This document shows, one piece after another, positions 61,801 through 64,000 of a stretch of 64,000 bases of DNA. The notes below the pieces were generated by a model. That model ran no database searches. It had not been told where the DNA came from and saw only the letters and a program-made list of their open reading frames with translations. The translations under genes and the position numbers were made by a program. Source of the DNA: Prunus persica (lineage: Eukaryota > Streptophyta > Magnoliopsida > Rosales > Rosaceae). The stretch covers positions 21,576,462 through 21,640,461 of the forward strand of contig NC_034015.1 in assembly GCF_000346465.2 (NCBI RefSeq), given 5' to 3'. Position 1 is the stretch's first letter, and every line of letters begins with the position of its first letter.

Positions 61801-62286
61801 AAGTTGATGGCATCGTCACCGATTTCCCAGCAACTGCTAACAAATATATGAGTAAGTATTATTGGTATAGTAGTGTTATTTTTCTGTTTAGTTACCTAAT
61901 AAAACCACCCTCACAACAAGTTTTGACATGAACTTGCAGGGTGCCCATGTAATGATATGGACCCCAAAGCCAATATCCCATATCCCATTTTACCAGTGGA
62001 ACCTGGTTCTTTGCTGGGTTTGGTAGTCCCCGAGGCATTGTCACCAGCACAAGCCCCAAGCCCAGCTCTTCAAGCTTCCAATGTCGCTGACCCCCCCCTT
62101 CCTGAAGTGGTGAAGAAAAGCGACACCAGCCCACCACCCTCCAGCAGTAGCTCTGATTCAACTGATTCCGGCTCCAAATCGACACCTGCTCCTGGATCTC
62201 CTGAAAAGTCAAGTGCTTTCGCAAATGCTGCCAATCTTTGTCTTTCCTTAGTTGCCATAGTGGTTCTCGCTTTGCTGGCAAATTAA
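58843..62286 (+). CDS. SHV3-like GPI-anchored glycerophosphodiester phosphodiesterase-like protein (GDPDL)
   Basis: Nine exons join to 782 residues: 58843-58984, 59347-59643, 59736-59845, 59974-60475, 60600-60641, 60740-61021, 61125-61267, 61368-61851 and 61940-62286. It has a signal peptide (CLLFISLLIHATLA). Two tandem GDPD-like barrels follow, starting at LVIARGGFSGLFPESS and LIITRNGASGTYPGCTD. A Pro/Ser-rich stretch and a hydrophobic tail (LCLSLVAIVVLALLAN) form the GPI signal. In both repeats the active-site HRG of true GDPDs is altered: ARGG in the first, TRNG in the second. The SHV3/GDPDL family acts at the cell wall in root hair, cellulose and pectin organisation. The seventh intron uses a GC donor (GAG|GCAAGA at 61268). 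The start is chosen because the signal peptide begins there. Confidence 0.92.
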
Positions 62287-63677
62287 GTAACCTTGGCCTT
62301 GAGCTTCTAAGATTACGTGAGTCTGTAATATACTTGCATAATTTATATAGTATAGTAAATATCGCAAATTAGACAGATTTATTCTGACTAGTTAAATTTA
62401 TATCAATTCAATTATGTTGTTTTCAAGATTCCATTCAATTCATACCTACCAGTCAATCAACTCAAACCAACAACACTAATCTGATTTTTTTCATTAACCA
62501 TATCCCTTACCCTTATTAAGATCAACTTGATATCAAGTAAAGGTCAAAATTTTATTACATCATTGGATCAGGTTGAGCATTTAACATGGTAAAAGGTATA
62601 AACTTCTACCAAGGGTTATGGGTCGCTCGCTCTTAATTTTCCAAGCAAAATTTAAAAATAAAAATAAAAACAGGGGAAAAATAATAATATTCGATCAAAT
62701 ATGGAAATCAATGAAGAGACAACGAGGCTCAGATTCGCCTTTTTTCAGACAAAAGAGGAAGGAAACGCAGCCTTCCATGGCTGCGACCACGGGCGCCACC
62801 TGTGGATGAAAGGACAGAATAGTCATTTTCACCGACAGATCAACCGGGTCGCCCCGCCAAGGAAACCGGGTCACCATTTCCACGGTCTGGTTTTACAGAA
62901 GCTATAAATATCATCACCGCCTCTTGACTTTCGGTAACTATTACAGAGAGAGAGAGAGAGAGTGAGAAAAGAAGAAGAAGAAGAAGAAGATGATGATGAT
63001 GATGAGGAAGAGGGAGAGAGAGAGAGGGCTGTTTGGTTGCATCGCATGTAACATAAGGTTGGGTGAAAATCATCGGCTCCGCTGACATTCAGAGAGGGGG
63101 CAACCAACCCTCAGGAACACCCCAAACGGCCTCCCTGAGAGCAAAGCCTCATTCTTAAACTAATGAGCCTTAAACCCTAACCCTCTGCTGCCTCAGGCCT
63201 ATTTTATAATGCTCCGGACTTGAGGGAAGGGTATTTTGGTCAGTCTGGTATCATGAAACTTTCTGAGACACGAGATATTTGGACTCAATTTGTCTTTGGG
63301 TTTTCATAATTTTAACTTGAGAAGAAGTTGCAAAACAGTGCTATTTCTGTTATATACAAAATTTTCTCCTTATTTTACCTACTTATTTGGCCCCTATTTT
63401 GGATAATATAGATTAAGTTGGGTATTTGTTATTTCTTTTTAAATTTCAGATTCGTCCCGTCTTGTAACCGAAAGAAAAAAGTTGGTAACTGGTATGAGAG
63501 TCCAGAATTTAACATGCATAATAAATATGCAAAAACGTTTTGTTACCATTAACTATAGAAATCGGAAGTCCATAATTTGCATTTGGCAATGGCTTAGAAT
63601 CTTCTACTGAACACCACTAACAGGACTTCTCAATCTCATAATCTCAATGACAAAATTTTTTCCTTGTCCATTGAAAT
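62287..63677. other. Intergenic between converging SHV3-like and ABCI1 genes
   Basis: No gene is supported. Microsatellites (GA)n at 62945-62962, (GAA)n at 62969-62989 and (GAT)n at 62989-63004 lie close together. The open frames around 62618-63107 follow these repeats. Confidence 0.5.
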
Positions 63678-64000
63678 TCAAAAATCCGAACGATCAAGCA
63701 TATCTACCAGAGTCATCCTCCTTGGGAACCTAGGTGGCAGCCTCAAATACATGGCATCTTCAATCTCAATTGGCTGATGTGTTGCCACAATCACAATTCC
63801 ACCTTTCTTCCTATGCTCTGCAATGATATATTCAAGCAACTTCAGCCCCTCAGTGTCCAAAGCAACAGAAGGCTCATCAAGCAACCAGATTGGCCTATCC
63901 ATTGCCAGCAACCTCGCGAGCTGCAGCCTTTTCCGCTGCCCCATAGACAGCATTCTTGCTTTCTCCTTTGCCAGTCTCCCAAGCCCCATCAGCTCCAAAG
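63678..64000 (-). CDS. ABCI1: CcmA-type ABC protein, cytochrome c maturation, 5' end outside the window
   Basis: Only the last about 107 residues are present. The ABC signature is LSMGQRKRLQLARLLA, Walker B is WLLDEPSVALD, and the switch histidine lies in VATHQP. The spacing and the short C-terminus after Walker B match CcmA, the ATPase of the mitochondrial haem-handling cytochrome c maturation system (plant ABCI1), which works with CcmB. The Walker A part lies beyond the right edge. There is no sign of a lesion. Confidence 0.88.
   Translation of the reverse strand, partial: LELMGLGRLAKEKARMLSMGQRKRLQLARLLAMDRPIWLLDEPSVALDTEGLKLLEYIIAEHRKKGGIVIVATHQPIEIEDAMYLRLPPRFPRRMTLVDMLDRSDF

Overview
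This is a 64 kb piece of a plant nuclear genome. The genes are AT-rich and intron-dense, and the products are plant-specific (chitinase-ectodomain receptor kinases, a type-B response regulator, CBP60, a temperature-induced lipocalin). Microsatellites, small inverted-repeat transposons and LTR-like DNA fill the gaps. A eudicot is clear. A woody rosid, possibly Rosaceae, is only my impression.

Positions 1-26600 are a family 18 glycosyl hydrolase (GH18) birth-and-death cluster. It holds three receptor-like kinases (RLKs) with a GH18 ectodomain, a transmembrane exon and an RD kinase, all with the same seven-exon architecture in the parts visible. One is cut by the left edge (1-2783). Two are complete, near-identical tandem copies (6274-9800 and 15259-18803). 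A fourth copy survives only as a broken 5' fragment (20639-20972). Mixed among them are one intact secreted class V chitinase (26565-25278, minus strand) and three chitinase pseudogenes (4795-3673 minus, 22403-22889 plus, 24222-24655 plus). In both complete RLKs the GH18 catalytic motif has lost its acidic residues, so they probably bind chitin-like ligands rather than cut them. The gaps hold a 2.3 kb LTR-like insertion, a 17-18 bp minisatellite, other transposon debris and, most strikingly, two arrays of a 20 bp perfect palindrome with a near-random two-base centre (21018-21442 and 23493-24190).

Positions 27400-64000 are ordinary single-copy housekeeping and signalling genes. In order they are: a cyanobacterial-type calcineurin-like phosphoesterase (plus), an ABHD17-like alpha/beta hydrolase (plus), a type-B response regulator (plus), a CBP60 calmodulin-binding protein (minus), a DUF1068 membrane protein (minus), temperature-induced lipocalin TIL (plus), the SNARE YKT6 (minus), a GPI-anchored SHV3-like glycerophosphodiesterase-like protein (plus), and the 3' part of the CcmA-type ABC protein ABCI1 (minus, cut by the right edge). 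These genes do not form a pathway together. Exon boundaries were placed by hand from GT/AG (and two GC/AG) junctions that keep the reading frame and family motifs. No tRNA, rRNA or CRISPR array was seen.
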